64,000 nucleotides of DNA from Imbricaverruca yamaguchii (taxonomy: Eukaryota; Arthropoda; Thecostraca; Neoverrucidae): NCBI GenBank assembly GCA_034440575.1, contig JAOTOL010001457.1:955001-1019000 (forward strand). The letters are read 5' to 3'. This document shows positions 52,469 through 64,000 of this stretch, one piece after another. Positions within the stretch are counted from its first letter, which is position 1; every line of letters starts with the position of its first letter. The notes beneath the pieces are model-generated. The model was not told the DNA's origin. It searched no databases and worked only from the letters and a program-made list of their open reading frames with translations. The position numbers and the translations under genes are program-made.

Positions 52469-53160
52469 CACTAGAATACCACGAACATGAACACCACACC
52501 CCACCCAACTGGCAAGTTCTTCCACTGCCGCTGGGGGGACGGGGAGCCCATGCGCTCCATCGACCCCTGGCTGGTGGAGGAGATCGCCAGGTACACAGGG
52601 GTGCCCATGATTGCTTAGCAAATTAGATCAGGGGCACTGCTGATACAAGCACACACTGACATAGACGGTAGGATACTCCCAACAATACACAAAATCCACA
52701 ACACACCCATCTCAATCACCCCAGCCACAAAACGCAACGCGTCCCAAGGCACAATGAACTCACGGGAGCTGGCCGGTATTGCGGTGGGGACCCTGGTCTC
52801 CAGGATGGAGAAACGAGGTGTCTCCGCCGCATACAGGCCGGCTCCAATACCAGGACAGCAGCCGTCACACATCATCATACAGACATTCCGCACCAGGACC
52901 CCACCGAAACACATAAAAACAGGATACCTACGCTACCCAGTCACACCACGCGCACCCCTCCCGTGACGCTGTAAAAAGTGCCAGCGTTGCGGCCACTCCG
53001 CGGTGGGGTGCCACTCCTACACCTACACATGCGGACGCTGCGCTCAGCAACACGACACTGACACCTGCCAAAGCGACGAGGCCTGCTGTGCCACCTGCGG
53101 GGGGGGGCACGAGGCCGGGGACAGGACATACCCCAGATGGATGACGGAGGAGATTCTCAG
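52469..53160 (+). pseudogene. gag-like ORF1 with zinc knuckles, two in-frame stops
   Basis: One frame runs from ATG at 52469 with KFFHCRWGDGEPMRSIDP, passes an in-frame TAG near 52616, continues through NSRELAGIAVGTLVSRMEK and IIIQTFRTRTPPKHIKTGYL, and meets an in-frame TGA near 52964. Directly after come three cysteine/histidine knuckles: CKKCQRCGHSAVGC, CGRCAQQHDTDTC and CATCGGGHEAGDRTYP, the last lacking its final cysteine. Known: this arrangement, an RRM-like region followed by CCHC knuckles, is typical of nucleic-acid-binding ORF1 proteins of Jockey- and I-group retrotransposons. The TGA before the first knuckle fits a CGA arginine codon lost by C-to-T change. A G-run at 53099-53106 may add a slip. 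Confidence 0.85.
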
Positions 53161-53496
53161 CTTGGTCCACCTGGAGGGCATGGGACTGTCCCCGGCCAGG
53201 AGGGCGTTGTCCGACCATCCCAGCAACCAACAGCCTCTCTGTTCCCACAAACCTCACCCTCAACAGATGAGTCACCAACAAACGCAATCCGCACATACAC
53301 AGACCGGGACACAGACATAGAGGAACACACTGACGTCGGACACTCACCAACAGACACAGAACGGACAATCTCCCGACACCAAATAACACCCCCCGCCCAC
53401 CAACAGCCACCCCACACTCACCAACAACAAAAGCCAGGGAAAAGCACAAAAAGACACAACTCACCTAAAAGACACGCGCGCCAACACTCAAAAACA

Positions 53497-54170
53497 ATGA
53501 ACAAAATCATACAATGGAACACACACGGACTCATTAGACACTGGACCGAATTCAAACATTATGCACTTCAAACAAATCACATAGCGTTTTGCATACACGA
53601 AACACACTTCAAACCTAAGGACCCATATCAATTTTCAACATCCCTCACTACACACTACACAGACAAGACACACACAACACATATAGATCAGGCGGTGTAT
53701 GCATATACATTAGGAGCACGACGCATCACCGCTTGATACAATTCAACACCACAGCAGACATACTGCTAGCTGAAATACATGTACACAATATAGCTTACAC
53801 ACGCATCAACATGTACGACCCTCCCTCGCGAAACACAGAAACCCTCTCGAAATTAAATAAAGCACTTGACCAAATTCGCACACCTATTATAATCACCGGA
53901 TACTTCAATTCGCACCACCCCTTATGGGACACCCGCACAACAAAACCCGATCACAGAGCACACACACTCATCACAATAGCCACACAACACAATCTCACAA
54001 TACTCAACACCGGCTCACCAACCTTTCTGGTACCAATCAGCTCCCACCTCCCCACGACCCCAGACGTCACACTCACTTCCTCACGTATAGGCCTCACCCT
54101 ATCCTGGACATCCGACATCGATCCACACTTTAGCGACGACGCACCCATCACCATTACCTTCCACTAAATC
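53497..54170 (+). pseudogene. AP-type endonuclease fragment of ORF2, frameshifted
   Basis: Begins MNKIIQWNTHGLIRHWTEFK, matching the first endonuclease motif (the xxWNxxG form), then HETHFKP for the metal-binding glutamate region. The frame breaks near 53735 and resumes as ADILLAEIHVHNIAYTRINM. It continues with IIITGYFNSHHPLWD, where Tyr stands in place of the Asp of the usual GDFN motif, so a catalytic residue appears lost. TTPDVTLTS and DPHFSDDAPITITFH match the distal motifs that usually end SDHxPI; here the second Asp-His pair reads DD, another likely damaged site. The piece would cut target DNA in an intact element; this copy should be inactive. Confidence 0.85.
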
Positions 54171-54205
54171 CCGACCACTGGCCCACCCAATCCACAGCCA
54201 GGCTG

Positions 54206-55330
54206 GTGAAACCACAAGAAACATCCTGGGTCCCCTTTTCAGAATCCTTAGCCGCACAAACAGCACACAATCCACAACACACACCAGAACAGTTTGCAGA
54301 CATACTCCTCACCACAGCGCACGAACACATACCACGAACAAAACCAAGACACCAACACAAACCTCGCGCGGCTCCCTGGTGGAGCGAAGAGTGCCACCGG
54401 GCGATCCGCGCGAGGAACCATGCACGTCACAGATACGAGAGACACCAGACACCAGAAACACTCACAGCATACAAACGACAAGAAAGAACATACAAAGAAC
54501 ATTACACAAACGCACCATCAGACAAGCCAAAAAGACTTCCTGGAATACATTTTGCACCCAATTTAATAGATTCACCCATCTCATCGAAATTTAGACACTC
54601 CTTTGAATCTTTCAAAACAGACAAAGACCACCAATCAAAGCAATCATACTTAGACACAACAACACTACCACATATCCACAAACAGTAGCCAACATTTTCG
54701 CACATAATCACCAACTTCTCAACAACTCAACACCAGATAACGCCCACTTCTCCTGTGGATCCCAAGCCACGCAAACATTCAAGGCAACGGACACGCAGAC
54801 ACCGAAACCAACATAGCCACAACACTGCAACAACCCACACCATGCCCACTCTCACAATCCGACTACTACCACACAATACATCAGGCAATCAACAAACACA
54901 TTCAACAAACATGGGACACAACAATCACGCAACTACACGAAATACACCCCAAACACGAACTCACTATCAATATCAATACTATCAACCAAAAAACACCAGA
55001 CTAAAAGAACGAACACCAACACGATTACGCCTCGGACACACAGCACTCCAGCGTATTTCTGGCATGCATCTGCCATTTGACATCTTACGCACTCCTGCCT
55101 CATACAACAACGCCCACGACCACAATATACAACATGCCAACGAATACTCACAATTAAGCACATATTCATATACTGCACCAAATACGTCATCGAAAGACAG
55201 CCTATCGCAAACTACTGCAACACGAACAGCATTCCACTAAGCATCACCACTGTCATCAACGACGACCATCCAACACTACACGAACACTTCTGCCACTTTC
55301 TCTCTATTACACGCTCGAAGAACTTTTCTT
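54206..55330 (+). pseudogene. ORF2 linker joined to C-terminal remnant, RT and RNase H missing
   Basis: The first part (about 54206-54600) reads PRAAPWWSEECHRAIRARNH then RHQTPETLTAYKRQERTYKE, the usual basic linker between endonuclease and reverse transcriptase in these elements. From about 54700 the reading frames are short and A/C-rich. From 54990 the text TRLRLGHTALQRI resembles the segment that follows RNase H near the ORF2 end, with degraded Cys/His spacing after it. The intervening RT/RNase H region, normally well over 1.5 kb, is absent, so an internal deletion is inferred near 54.65-54.95 kb. Confidence 0.68.
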
Positions 55331-55909
55331 CACAGTAATCGAAGAACTATGAAAAAATGACAAAAGGATTAGGGAAAAGAAAAGAATACAAAGGGGAAAA
55401 AATAAAAAGGTATGTTAAAAAGAAAAACAGAATATGAATAAAATGCTGCACAGAGATTTGCACAAAAAGGAATGCAAAACAAATAAAAGAAATAGAAAAC
55501 CACTAATCCATAGGTGACACTAATACAAACGTTTTTGCAATGTTTAAACTCTGACGATGACTCGACCCCAACTCCCCAACCACACCCCCACCCCAACTTG
55601 GCACCGCCCAGACTGGCAAATCTTCTCTTCCGCACCAGCTTCAATCTCGACCAGAACCACCATCTCATCTGTATACTACAAGCCAACTCAACTCTACTCA
55701 TCACCTCAAACTTCAAGACGACTCAACTCTACTTCGATACACCTCAACAAGCCAGCTTTATTCTTCTTCGCTCCGTCTTATCCTCACCACGATACTCCTC
55801 ATTCACCCCCACCAAAAAACAGCACAAGTCTATAACACCAACAAACGCACACCCGGAAACAGCCGATATCGCCTCACGGCGGCAGGCTGACGAACACAAT
55901 GACGAACAC

Positions 55910-56119
55910 AATGACGTACACACACACGCAAACAAACACACAAACACACACATACACATACACACGCACACACACACTTACACGCACACGCACACACACA
56001 CACGTACACCCACACGTACACGCACACGCACACCCACACGTACACGCACACGCACACGCACACGTACACCCACACGCACACCCACACGTACACGCACACG
56101 CACACACACACGTACACGC

Positions 56120-56161
<42 letters not shown>

Positions 56162-56393
56162 ACACCCACACGTACACCCACACGTACACCCACACGTACA
56201 CCCATAAGCACACACGCACACCCACACGTACACGCACACGCACACACGTACACCCACACGTACACGCACACGTACACGCACACGCACACCCACACATACA
56301 CGCACACGCACACGTACACCCACACGTACACGCACACCTACACGCACACGTACACCTACACGTACACCTACACGTACACGCACACACACGGTA
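55910..56393 (+). repeat. CA-type satellite with TACG and CCC interruptions
   Basis: Mix of ACACGCACACGTACACCC words, with a purer (CA)n core near 56125-56157. Long frames on both strands are artefacts. Confidence 0.95.
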
Positions 56394-58084
56394 AGGGCTA
56401 CCAGCGCCTCGACTGCGGATCGGCCAACTTATACCGAAACTGATCAGGACATAGTGGGTCAGCATGTCGGGAGCGGTCTGACCACAACGATAGAGTGACG
56501 TCTTAATGAGTTGTATGAAACGAAATTAAGCTGGACTGTTCAAGAACCCCTAACGCTAATTGGAAACGTCTTGTCTGAATGACCAGCTGGAGTGAGTACG
56601 CTTGGTACGATTCCACAGCTTGTCAAGATATGTCGACTTTGTTGAATGATGGCTCAGTGAAAGGCAAATTGTGAGGTTAAATTATTTGAAATGGCAGATG
56701 CATGCCAGAAATACGCTGGAACAAATCGCACGTTTCACTGTCCAGGACTTTGGTGTTCCCGTATATTCTCATGAAAAAACCGCCTGTAGCTGAGGTGATC
56801 GGCACCCAGTGCTGCACGATGCAGTGTTTTTAAAACCGCGCTCTAAAACTTCCCATTGAAAACTCACTCAACTTAATGAGTGAATCCACTAATCGATGCT
56901 GATGTCAGCGCTACACACCTGCCTCTGTGCGATAGGTGGAGACATGGCACCGCTCTTGTTCTGGGTGTCAGCAGGCACGGTGCCATCGAAGGGCGATGTG
57001 GGATGTGGGATGGGTACACCGTCTCATGTGGGAATTGTGCACCTGACGGGCCTTGGACTATTCACGTACCAACCTGATGCATTATAACTTGGAGTTTGCC
57101 ACATGTAGTCACGTGTCCACTCCGCGAGACTCGTCGTTCGATGGTGAGGACTCTGGGGAGACTCACAAAATTGAGGAGATTTACGGCTCTTTAATATGGC
57201 CAAAGTAGCTCTTCATGCGCCCTATTTTCTGAGGGAGAAACATGAGGATAATTTTACGATTGCTACCTCCTACTGCTCTGCACCTCCAAACTGACAACCG
57301 TGAGTATTCTCTACGTCATTCTCACACGTGTCAACAGCAGATAACAACCATTTGCCATCATCTTTGGAAGGGGCCGAATGAGGAAAATCCTGAGTGATGC
57401 AGCACGAAATGGTGAAGCGCCCTTCATTGGCTTGCCTCAAAGCACCAGAGAACACCGCAGCACCGTGCCAATCATTGATCAGAATCAGCTTAGTGCAGAT
57501 GTGGTTTGTGCTTTTGTGCCGTTCATACTGTGAATGAACACTGTTGCGTACACGGCACGACGGCACTACACAGCGCTATGAATGGCAATATGCGAACAAA
57601 TTACAAAAAGTGACTTGGCATTGTCCATGAACAGAAATTTGCCAATTTAATGCAAATCATACCCCATCTGGTCAGATCAAGCCATACAACTTCTTCTAGA
57701 TCATTTTACTTTAACATATTCGACATGTATATTGTGTTCCATCGCAATGCCTCCTTTGAACATGATAAATAACCTCATTGCTTAACTGATAACATGTTCT
57801 GGTAACAATTTGTCTTCGATGAATTTGTGGAGTTTGATAGGAATAGTAGAAGTGGTCTGGAATGGTGGAAAAGGGTTCCTCATGTTACAGCCAAGATTCC
57901 GGACAGCAATTCCTTGCAATTCGAAGCAGATTGCCAAATGTACGGTGAGATCATGCACTAATATGAGGGGGGTTGTTCTTGTCAATCAAATAAACGTCAG
58001 GCAAATATGAGCTTTACATGTCAGTTAGTCACCGGTCACCATACGGTATAAGTGCAGGCAGCTGACGAGCAGCATTGCCGGCTG
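56394..58084. other. no gene recognised
   Basis: Short frames only (under 100 codons), none with motifs. Confidence 0.5.
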
Positions 58085-61000
58085 TCGACCAGTGTGGCCA
58101 GCTCATGTCACCAGACACTCGACCAGTGTGGCCAGCTCTTGTCACCAGACACTCGACAGGTGTGGCCAGCTCATGTCACCAGACACTCCGCCAGTGTGGC
58201 CAGCTCTTGTCACCAGACACTCGACCAGTGTGGCCAGCTCTTGTCACCAGACACTCCGCCAGTGTGGCCAGCTCTTGTCACCAGACACTCGACCAGTGTG
58301 GTCAGCTCTTGTCACCAGACACTCGACCAGTGTGGCCAGCTCTTGTCACCAGACACTCGACCAGTGTGGCCAGCTCTTGTCACCAGACACTGGACCAGTG
58401 TGGCCAGCTCTTGTCACCAGACACTCGACCAGTGTGACCAGCTCTTGTCACCAGACACTCGACCAGTGTGGCCAGCTCTTGTCACCAGACACTCGACACG
58501 TGTGGCCAGCTCTTGTCACCAGACACTCGACCAGTGTGGCCAGCTCTTGTCACCGGACACTCGACACGTGTGGCCAGCTTTTGTCACCAGACACTCGGCC
58601 AGTGTGGCCAGCTCTTGTCACCAGACACTCGACCAGTGTGGTCAGCTCTTGTCACCAGACACTCGATCAGTGTGGCCAGCTCTTGTCACCAGACACTCGA
58701 CCAGTGTGGCCAGCTCTTGTCACCAGACACTCGACCAGTGTGGCCAGCTCTTGTCACCAGACACTCGACCAGTGTGACCAGCTCTTGTCACCAGACACTC
58801 GACCAGTGTGGCCAGCTCATGTCACCAGACACTCGGCCAGTGTGGCCAGCTCATGTCACCAGACACTCGACCAGTGTGGCCAGCTCTTGTCACCAGACAC
58901 TCGACACGTGTGGCCAGCTCTTGTCACCAGACACTCGACCAGTGTGGCCAGCTCATGTCACCGGACACTCGGCCAGTGTGGCCAGCTCTTGTCACCAGAC
59001 ACTCGGCCAGTGTGGCCAGCTCATGTCACCAGACACTCGGCCAGTGTGGCCAGCTCTTGTCACCAGGCACTCGACCAGTGTGGCCAGCTTTTGTCACCAG
59101 ACACTCGGCCAGTGTGGCCAGCTCTTGTCACCAGACACTCGACCAGTGTGGCCAGCTCTTGTCACCAGACACTCGACCAGTGTGGCCAGCTCTTGTCACC
59201 AGACACTCGACCAGTGTGGCCAGCTCTTGTCACCAGACACTCGACAGGTGTGGCCAGCTCTTGTCACCAGACACTCGACCAGTGTGGCCAGCTCTTGTCA
59301 CCAGACACTCGACCAGTGTGGCCAGCTCTTGTCACCAGACACTCGACCAGTGTGGCCAGCTCATGTCACCAGACACTCGACCAGTGTGGCCAGCTCTTGT
59401 CACCAGACACTCGACCAGTGTGGCCAGCTCTTGTCACCAGACACTCGACCAGTGTGGCCAGCTCTTGTCACCAGACACTCGACCAGTGTGGCCAGCTCTT
59501 GTCACCAGACACTCGACCAGTGTGGCCAGCTCTTGTCACCAGACACTCGACCAGTGTGGCCAGCTCTTGTCACCAGACACTCGACCAGTGTGGCCAGCTC
59601 TTGTCACCAGACACTCGACCAGTGTGGCCAGCTCTTGTCACCAGACACTCGACCAGTGTGGCCAGCTCTTGTCACCAGACACTCGACCAGTGTGGCCAGC
59701 TCTTGTCACCAGACACTCGACCAGTGTGGCCAGCTCTTGTCACCAGACACTCGACCAGTGTGGCCAGCTCTTGTCACCAGACACTCGACCAGTGTGGCCA
59801 GCTCTTGTCACCAGACACTCGACCAGTGTGGCCAGCTCTTGTCACCAGACACTCGACCAGTGTGGCCAGCTCTTGTCACCAGACACTCGACCAGTGTGGC
59901 CAGCTCTTGTCACCAGACACTCGACCAGTGTGGCCAGCTCTTGTCACCAGACACTCGACCAGTGTGGCCAGCTCTTGTCACCAGACACTCGACCAGTGTG
60001 GCCAGCTCTTGTCACCAGACACTCGACCAGTGTGGCCAGCTCTTGTCACCAGACACTCGACCAGTGTGGCCAGCTCTTGTCACCAGACACTCGACCAGTG
60101 TGGCCAGCTCTTGTCACCAGACACTCGACCAGTGTGGCCAGCTCTTGTCACCAGACACTCGACCAGTGTGGCCAGCTCTTGTCACCAGACACTCGACCAG
60201 TGTGGCCAGCTCTTGTCACCAGACACTCGACCAGTGTGGCCAGCTCTTGTCACCAGACACTCGACCAGTGTGGCCAGCTCTGTACCAGACACTCCAGCTC
60301 TTGTCACCAGACACTCGCAGGTGTGGCCAGCTCTTGTCACCAGACACCCAGTGTGGCCAGCTCTTGTCACCAGACATGACACTCGACCAGTGTGGCCAGC
60401 TCTTGTCACCAGACACTCGACCAGTGTGGCCAGCTCTTGTCACCAGACACTCGACCAGTGTGGCCAGCTCTTGTCACCAGACACTCGACCAGTGTGGCCA
60501 GCTCTTGTCACACACTGACAGCTCTTGACCAGCCAGTGTGGCCAGCTCTTGTCACCAGACTTGTCACCAGACACTCGACCAGTGTGGCCAGCTCTTGTCA
60601 CCAGACACTCGACCAGTGTGGCCAGCTCTTGTCACCAGACACTCGCACGTGTGGCCAGCTCTTGTCACCAGACACTCGACCAGTGTGGCCAGCTCTTGTC
60701 ACCAGACACTCGACCAGTGTGGCCAGCTCTTGTCACCAGACACTCGACAGGTGTGGCCAGCTCATGTCACCAGACACTCGGCCAGTGTGGCCAGCTCTTG
60801 TCACCAGACACTCGACCAGTGTGGTCAGCTCTTGTCACCAGACACTCGACCAGTGTGGCCAGCTCTTGTCACCAGACACTCGACCAGTGTGGCCAGCTCT
60901 TGTCACCAGACACTCGACCAGTGTGGCCAGCTCTTGTCACCAGACACTCGACCAGTGTGGCCAGCTCTTGTCACCAGACACTCGACCAGTGTGGCCAGCT

Positions 61001-61540
61001 CTTGTCACCAGACACTCGACCAGTGTGGCCAGCTCTTGTCACCAGACACTCGACCAGTGTGGCCAGCTCTTGTCACCAGACACTCGACCAGTGTGGCCAG
61101 CTCTTGTCACCAGACACTCGACCAGTGTGGCCAGCTCTTGTCACCAGACACTCGACCAGTGTGGCCAGCTCTTGTCACCAGACACTCGGCCAGTGTGGCC
61201 AGCTCTTGTCACCAGACACTCGACCAGTGTGGTCAGCTCTTGTCACCAGACACTCGATCAGTGTGGCCAGCTCATGTCACCAGACACTCGACCAGTGTGG
61301 CCAGCTTTTGTCACCAGACACTCGACAAGTGTAAACAGTGTCGTGTCATCAGACACTGGACACGTGTAAACAGTGTCGTGTTATCAGACAACCGACACGT
61401 GTCAACAGTGTCGAGACATCAGACACCCGACACGTGTCAACAGTGTCGTGTCACCGGACCCTCGACACGTGTCAATATTGGCGTGTCACCAGACACCCGA
61501 CACGTGTCAACAGTGTCGTGTCACCAGACACTCCTTACGT
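58085..61540 (+). repeat. 34-bp minisatellite, about 100 units
   Basis: Unit built on CCAGTGTGGCCAGCTCTTGT plus CACCAGACACTCGA. The core (about 59350-60280) is almost perfect; units near the left end vary by one or two bases. At 60280-60560 several truncated units occur. After 61325 the array changes to a related variant with ACACGTGTCAACAGTGTCGT. The unit has no stop in any plus frame and 34 is not a multiple of 3, so three long plus frames appear. Confidence 0.97.
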
Positions 61541-62082
61541 GGGGATGCTGCGAGACACCAGGCTTCTCCTGTCACGCTTCCATTCGTTCTGGCCAGTCCC
61601 ACTGATTCCGTTCACAGCGCGTGACGCAACGTGCAGTTATTTGAAGTACGGCTAATCTGAAGACATGACATCCTTTTCTACTGCAGTCAGCAAGTGATAT
61701 CGATCAATCTCGTTTGGCCGTATATCGTGGTGCAAGGTCGAGCTAATCCCGGGTCAAGTCCACATGGTGCACCTTGGGCGACACCACGTAATGCTCTGAC
61801 CGCTGCTGACCATCCAGGATAACCACAAATATGCGCTGCCAACGTCGGGTATATGTACCATATGCAAATTATACTTGGATATACAAATGTACCAATATAC
61901 AAATTATACTTTGATATACAAATATACCAATATACAAATATGATATATGCAAATACAAATAGGCGTCCGGTATGCAAATATGCGTGCCACCGTCGGATAG
62001 GATATACGTCGGAGACGCCTTGACCACCGATGGTGGGGAATTATCGAGCGTTATTGAGACCAACTCAGACGGCACTTCGTGG

Positions 62083-62425
62083 CGGCGTGCGTGGTCGAGG
62101 TGGCGGCGTGGTCGAGGCGGCGGCGTGGTCGAGGTGGCGGCGTGGTCGAGGTGGCGGCGTGGTCGAGGCGGCGGCGTGGTCGAGGTGGCGGCGTGGTCGA
62201 GGTGGCGTGCGTGGTCGAGGTGGCGTGCGTGGTCAAGGTGGCGGCGTGGTCGAGGTGGCGGCGTGGTCGAGGTGGCGGCGTGGTCGAGGCGGCGGCGTGG
62301 TCGAGGTGGCGGCGTAGTCGAGGTGGCGGCGTGGTCGAGGTGGCGTGCGTGGTCGAGGTGGCGGCGTAGTCGAGGCGGCGTGCGTGGTCGAGGCGGCGGC
62401 GTGGTCGAGGCGACGGGGCAGAACG
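62083..62425 (+). repeat. 17-bp minisatellite
   Basis: Unit TGGCGGCGTGGTCGAGG, about 20 copies, some lacking the GGCG part. Confidence 0.93.
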
Positions 62426-62639
62426 TGCACCCGAGTCGCCATTACGACCGCCGACCGAATCGGAGACTGCCTGCACGCCGCTAACGAGCTGCGACAACAA
62501 GCCGACAGCCGATCCGGTGATAACCAGCGGCCCAGCCGCTGGCCGAACCCCGATCCGCCGTCCAGATCCTCACACAGCGGATCGATGCCCAACCGGAGAC
62601 GTGCACCTTCCGACGGCAGGCGGCGGACTGTCGGGGACA

Positions 62640-63265
62640 CGCCGCAGCCATAACCCGCCGGACACGCCGCAGCCATAACCCGCCGGACACGCCGCAGCCA
62701 TAACCCGCCGGACACGCCGCAGCCATAACCCGCCGAACACGCCACGGCCATAACCCGCCGGACATGTTCACCGGGCATCAACGGCCGGCCACGCTCACCG
62801 GCCATAACCCGCCGGCCACGCTCACCGGCCATAACCCGCCGGCCACGCTCACCGGCCATAACCCGCCGGCCACTCCGCAGCCATAACCCGCCGGACACTC
62901 CGCAGCCATAACCCGCCGGCCACGCTCACCAGCCATCAACTGCCGGCCACGCTCACCGGCCATCAACTGCCGGCCACGCTCACCGGCCATCAACTGCCGG
63001 CCACGCTCACCGGCCATCAACTGCCGGCCACGCTCACCGGCCATCAACTGCCGGCCACGCTCACCAGCCATAATCCACCGGCCACGCTCACTAGCCATAA
63101 TCCGCCGGACACGCCGCAGCCATAACCCACCGGCCACGCTCACCAGCCATAACCCGCCGGACACACCGCAGCCATAACCCGCCGGTCACGCTCACCAGCC
63201 ATCAACCGCCGGCCACGCTCACCAGCCATAACCCGCCGGCCACGCTCACCAGCCACGCTCACCAG
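62640..63265 (+). repeat. 25/27-bp minisatellite
   Basis: Two unit types share CATAACCCGCCGG: one continues ACACGCCGCAGC (25 bp), the other CCACGCTCACCGGC (27 bp). A run of the second type with CATCAACTGCCGG occupies about 62930-63060. Confidence 0.93.
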
Positions 63266-64000
63266 CCATCACACCCCCAGCTCGCGCCAGTCTGTTCGGG
63301 ACAGGCGCGCATCCAGGAGAAGGGCGCAGGAGTCTGTGTTCCTGCCCTATGGAGAGGCGGCACTGTTGTGACTGGAAAAGGGGCCCTCCGGTACTCTCGG
63401 GTGCTCCCTGTCCTTGATGGTATTCAGGCGTCTCCTCTGAGTGGAAGGAGTGCAATCTCGGGGACATCCCAGAACACTCCTTGATAATTTGGGCCTTAAT
63501 CAGAGCAAGAAACGAGTGTCCCCCCGCAAAAAATATTCCTGAACCCGTCAATGAATATTTCTGAACCACACAGCCACATTACCCTGCACAGTCGTGCACA
63601 ATATCTGCTCAGCTAGATTTAGTGTGTTTCTTCCTGCTCCCGTATACTGATTGCCAGCGTGTTGCAGAATGGAAAAGGCGCACCAATATTATTTGGTAAT
63701 TGACGATAACCCTACGGTGGAACATACAAATATGGCGGGGTCGTGCATGACCCTATGAGAAATAGCACAAAACCAGTCGACCGGTCCACACAAATGGTCC
63801 CCTCATTCCCCACCACACACCAAAATATATCTGGTCTAACCTAGCCACCGGTGGCAAAACATGTCTGGTCTAACCTAATGGCCGGTGGCAAAACATCTCT
63901 GGTCTAGCCCAACGACCTGTGGCTTACCTCTTTAAACATTGCCTGCCTCGTAAACCGATGTGGCGTACTGTTTCAAGTGCGCCATGGGCGGCCGTGCAAT
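63266..64000. other. no gene recognised
   Basis: Near 63830-63920 the word ATCTGGTCTAACC recurs about three times with CCGGTGGCAAAACAT. Otherwise plain. Confidence 0.5.

Larger units (their letters stand above)
51490..55400 (+). mobile_element. degraded non-LTR retrotransposon (Jockey/I-like), RT core apparently deleted
   Basis: Seen on the plus strand in order: a leader region with a tRNA A-box-like TAGCCGAGCGGTC near 51494; a gag-like frame (52469-53160) with CCHC knuckles; a second frame with AP-endonuclease motifs (53497-54170); a lysine/arginine-rich linker (54200-54690); a C-terminal piece (54960-55330) with RLRLGHTALQRI; and an A-rich tail (55340-55500). The reverse transcriptase between linker and C-terminal piece is absent: only about 300 bp separate them, and no FADD or YxDD motif is visible. 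Stops and frameshifts occur in every part. The plus strand from 53.3 kb on is extremely rich in A and C and poor in G and T, unlike the flanks. It is a dead copy. Clade is inferred from the gag knuckle pattern and the endonuclease. Confidence 0.82.

Noticed and set aside
55514..56443. His/Thr/Arg-rich frame of 309 codons
   Set aside because: CA-type satellite and AC-rich DNA; the antisense is equally open.
58092..60518. An 808-codon frame of HQTLDQCGQLLSPDTRPVWP-type repeats
   Set aside because: 34-bp array cycling through frames; no start context, signal or flanking domain.
61869..62075. Possible N-terminal beat exon on the minus strand (peptide near SVVKASPTYILSDGG)
   Set aside because: No Ig cysteine/tryptophan pattern and no suitable donor in phase.
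62030..63164. Arg/Gly-rich frames on both strands
   Set aside because: Frames follow the 17-bp and 27-bp repeats.
63300..63570. Another copy of the composite element
   Set aside because: Some word similarity (GGAGGGCCCC, GGGGGGACAC) but no ordered set of landmarks.

Overview
The window looks like arthropod nuclear DNA, most likely crustacean. The main evidence is a split gene of the Beaten path (Beat) immunoglobulin family, which is characteristic of arthropods. Supporting it are spliceosomal introns of 6-18 kb, tRNA-derived SINE-like pieces, two degraded non-LTR retrotransposons and a very heavy load of micro- and minisatellites. Nothing bacterial is present: no operons, rRNA or CRISPR. Most long open frames are tandem arrays that happen to lack stop codons, often in several frames on both strands.

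The one real host gene I can support is a beat-like gene on the minus strand. Five exons line up with consensus splice sites and compatible phases. Exon A (50178-50043) is the end of Ig domain 1. Exon B (43531-43398) and exon C (24887-24766) carry most of Ig domain 2. Exon D (16830-16712) supplies its second cysteine and a linker. Exon E (10902-10835) is a hydrophobic C-terminal tail ending in TGA, resembling a GPI-anchor signal. The gene covers at least 39 kb. The exons for the signal peptide and first half of Ig1 were not found, so they probably lie beyond 64000.

Layout from left to right. 0.24-0.67 kb: 9-bp collagen-like array. 1.08-3.55 kb: composite dispersed element with an internal ~269-bp satellite; an inverted copy is at 36.8-39.2 kb. 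5.06-5.37 and 9.63-9.77 kb: pyrimidine microsatellites. 10.84-10.90 kb: beat exon E. 13.66-13.95 kb: 60-bp array. 16.71-16.83 kb: exon D, followed at once by a 25-bp array (16.84-18.15). 18.7-19.0, 22.66-22.95 and 23.39-23.85 kb: further arrays, the last G-rich. 24.2-24.75 kb: 36-bp array running up to exon C. 25.6-26.75 kb: adjoining 44-bp and 42-bp arrays, then a CpG-rich block. 29.8-32.25 kb: 5'-truncated CR1/L2-like retroelement on the minus strand. 33.04-34.73 kb: 12-bp array. 36.1-36.63 kb: 22-bp array and (TA)n. 42.7-43.3 kb: array, then exon B, then a 58-bp array (43.52-45.31). 46.3-46.5 kb: SINE. 50.0-50.2 kb: exon A. 51.5-55.4 kb: AC-rich non-LTR element on the plus strand, apparently lacking its RT core. 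55.9-56.4 kb: CA-type satellite. 58.08-61.54 kb: 34-bp array. 62.08-63.26 kb: two adjoining arrays.

The most striking pattern is that three large minisatellites sit within about 0-15 bp of beat splice sites (exon D acceptor, exon C donor, exon B acceptor). A looser repeat block also lies just past the exon B donor. All coordinates and repeat sizes were read by eye. No alignment, splice-model or database search was run.
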